NCBI GenBank assembly: GCA_003506275.1
Contig: DOBD01000131.1
Span: forward strand, 32,365-39,377
DNA: 7,013 nt
Source of the DNA: Bacteroidales bacterium
GTDB lineage: Bacteria; Bacteroidota; Bacteroidia; Bacteroidales; UBA1402
Direction: 5' to 3'
A program made the translations under genes and the position numbers. Below are positions 5,345-7,013 of this stretch, in pieces. The number at the start of each line of letters is the position of its first letter. Within the stretch, counting starts at the first letter, position 1. The notes below the pieces were generated by a model. That model had not been told where the DNA came from and searched no databases. It saw only the letters and a program-made list of their open reading frames with translations.

Positions 5345-7013
5345 ATGAAACGTTTGCCCAGCTATCTGTTTCTTGTCGGCCTGTCGGCCACCCTCAACCT
5401 TGTCAGTCAAGCTCAAAACCAGCCAGTCGGTCACTCATCCACCATTCTCGGACAAGACGTTCAGACAGGTGCATCTGACACCGTAGGTTCCATCAAGGTG
5501 GACACGACAATCAACGTCAACATTCAGGGCACATTGATTGATCCACAAATACTTGACAGTCTGAGGGCCACCATCGATACAGCCATGGTCCCAACTGAAG
5601 CCACTGTGGTGCCGGTAAACGGAGAGTCGGATGACCACACCGATACAGATCCGGTGATCATACGCAAAACAAGCCTCTTGAAGAATCCCCTTATCAGGAA
5701 CGATGCCTTTACGCTCACCGGCCAGGTTATCGACGGAACGACGGGAGAGACGGCCCCATATGCCTCTGTACGCGTGGATAAACTCGGATTGGGAACCGTG
5801 AGCAATATCGATGGCAATTGGACCTTACGCCTGCCGGCTGCTGCCGCCAACGAACAGTTAACGGTCAAATACCTGGGGTATGGCACTCAAACACTATCCA
5901 TTTCCCGTCTACCCGACAAATCGTTGGTTTGCCTTGAGCCGTCTGCCTTTGAATTGAGACAGGTGGTGGTCAATCCGGACAAGAAATTTGAAGTGCTGAG
6001 GGCGGCCTGGAATGCCATATCGACCAACTACCCGTCTGCTCCCACCCTTACTGAAGGGTTTTACCGCGAAACGCAACGGGTCACCGACAGCCTTTTTCTC
6101 TACTTCAACGAGGCTATCCTCCATGTGTACAAAAACACCTACAAGAACAATCAGAATTTTGGCCAGATTGAAGTGGTCAAATCGCGCAAGAACGTTTTCC
6201 CCGGCATTGACAGCATCAATGATGTCCGTTTTTACGGTGGCCCTCATTTTCCGAACGACCTCGACGTGGTTTTCAGTCGCTGGGACTTCATCAACCCGTC
6301 AGCGTTCAGAAATTGGAACTATGAACTGGAAGGTGCCTACCGCACCGGCGATCAGTATATTTACACCATCTCCTTCAAGCACAAAACCAAACCCTTTTCC
6401 AATTTTCAGGGTCAACTTTTCATCGATGGTGACAGTTATGCCTACCTGGGATTTGAAATCAAACGATTCGGACTTGGGTCCATCTCAATGGAAGACATCC
6501 CAACTGATGTGAGTTATATCAGCGGCACGACCACCATTAAGATTGGCTATGCTGAAAAAGAGGGATTGCATTATCTGAGCCACATCAACTACAAGACCAA
6601 CGGCATCAACACGGCCAGCAAAGTCAGGGTGTTTAAAGACATCGAATACATAACGACGGCCATCAAGACCGAAGGAGCCACACCGATTCCTTACGACAGG
6701 CAGTTTGACTACACGGATATTTTGTCCATCAAAGCCGACAACTATGATCAGAGTTATTGGAAAGACTACACCATCTTGCAGGAAAGTCAGGTACAATCCA
6801 ACCAAACCCAACTACTCTATGGGAACGAACAAGCCATCGAACAATTGACCAAGGTCTACAACACGGAACTATCCGATCAGGAAAAAATCCTCTTGTTCCT
6901 TAAACGTTTTACGTTTGAAGGCGGCTTCTCCTATCACCCCCTGCGCTTTGAGGGTGGACGGTATGTTCTCGGCTATGGGACGGACACTTTCGATCCACTC
7001 AATCCACCTACGG
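5345..7013 (+). CDS. Secreted protein with carboxypeptidase-regulatory-like domain and FYRE-type region; C-terminus lies beyond the right edge
   Basis: The frame is open from the ATG at 5345 to the edge, giving 556 codons. Residues 1-23 are a signal peptide (MKR, a hydrophobic core, cleavage expected after SQA). Residues 24-121 form an unusual polar linker rich in Thr, Asp and Val. Residues 122-188 are a CarboxypepD_reg-like beta-sandwich: TLTGQVIDGTTGE, APYASVRVDKLGLGTVSNIDG and VKYLGYGTQTLSIS. Then comes a region starting with EGFYRETQR near residue 239 and LYFNEAILHVYKNTYKN, which I know from large Bacteroidota surface proteins that carry this domain at the N-terminus. Such proteins are periplasmic or outer-membrane-associated, often with a later beta-rich part; no enzymatic motif is visible here. 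There is no TonB-dependent-receptor plug within view. The function is unknown, and I assign only the architecture. Start choice is supported by the signal peptide and the TAnnTTTG box 20 nt upstream. Confidence 0.85.
   Translation, partial: MKRLPSYLFLVGLSATLNLVSQAQNQPVGHSSTILGQDVQTGASDTVGSIKVDTTINVNIQGTLIDPQILDSLRATIDTAMVPTEATVVPVNGESDDHTDTDPVIIRKTSLLKNPLIRNDAFTLTGQVIDGTTGETAPYASVRVDKLGLGTVSNIDGNWTLRLPAAAANEQLTVKYLGYGTQTLSISRLPDKSLVCLEPSAFELRQVVVNPDKKFEVLRAAWNAISTNYPSAPTLTEGFYRETQRVTDSLFLYFNEAILHVYKNTYKNNQNFGQIEVVKSRKNVFPGIDSINDVRFYGGPHFPNDLDVVFSRWDFINPSAFRNWNYELEGAYRTGDQYIYTISFKHKTKPFSNFQGQLFIDGDSYAYLGFEIKRFGLGSISMEDIPTDVSYISGTTTIKIGYAEKEGLHYLSHINYKTNGINTASKVRVFKDIEYITTAIKTEGATPIPYDRQFDYTDILSIKADNYDQSYWKDYTILQESQVQSNQTQLLYGNEQAIEQLTKVYNTELSDQEKILLFLKRFTFEGGFSYHPLRFEGGRYVLGYGTDTFDPLNPPT

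Noticed and set aside
5126..5434. 102-codon minus-strand open frame crossing the tRNA
   Set aside because: It runs antisense through tRNA-Leu, the terminator and the start of the secreted-protein gene, and its sequence is explained by them.
5909..6811. Open frames of 100-170 codons in other frames within the right-hand gene
   Set aside because: They overlap the well-supported secreted-protein frame, which has a signal peptide and a recognisable domain.
1..7013. CRISPR arrays, insertion sequences, integrase or att sites next to the tRNA
   Set aside because: No direct repeats with spacers, no transposase or integrase frame, and no duplicated tRNA 3' end were seen. tRNA-Leu is flanked by its own terminator and an ordinary gene.

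Overview
The window looks like a piece of chromosome from a Bacteroidota (Bacteroidetes) bacterium. The evidence is (i) -7 promoter elements of the TAnnTTTG type before nearly every transcription unit (TACCTTTG, TATTTTTG, TACTTTTG, TATCTTTG), (ii) no clear Shine-Dalgarno sequences before starts, (iii) lipoproteins with short N-terminal signals, and (iv) a secreted protein with a carboxypeptidase-regulatory-like domain followed by an FYRE-type region, an architecture I know mainly from this phylum. Genus cannot be decided from the sequence. Base composition is close to balanced and even across the window, and I see no insertion sequence, phage gene, integrase or CRISPR array. It reads as core or housekeeping DNA rather than an island.

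Layout. 1-973 (minus): N-terminal part of an M3-family peptidyl-dipeptidase (Dcp-like) lipoprotein, running off the left edge. 974-1083: divergent promoter region with a perfect inverted repeat at the predicted +1 of the rightward promoter. 1084-2088 (plus): YghZ-type aldo/keto reductase with the full catalytic tetrad, followed at once by a small Rieske-fold-like lipoprotein (2099-2590) in which cysteines stand where iron-ligand histidines are expected. These plus-strand genes meet a minus-strand operon head-on with no intergenic base: the two stop codons form TGATCA at 2588-2593.

The minus-strand operon is read from 5065 down to 2591. It encodes a small class I SAM-methyltransferase-like protein, a secreted alpha/beta hydrolase and a two-cluster ferredoxin-nitroreductase fusion. 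The first gene stops at an in-frame TAG (4514-4516), but the same frame continues for 34 more plausible codons and ends in a TGA that overlaps the hydrolase start as ATGA. This strongly suggests that the TAG is a premature nonsense mutation (or a sequencing error) in a gene that normally reaches 4409. The hydrolase and nitroreductase are 4 bp apart, so the three genes were built as a translationally coupled unit.

5089-5134 holds back-to-back promoters for this operon and for a tRNA-Leu(UAA) gene (5165-5248), which is followed by a strong intrinsic terminator (5252-5287). From 5345 to the right edge (plus) runs a large secreted or outer-membrane-associated protein with a carboxypeptidase-regulatory-like domain, incomplete in this window.

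I do not see a clearly new multi-gene defence or mobile system. The most notable points are the interrupted methyltransferase-like gene and the four-cysteine variant of a Rieske-like lipoprotein.
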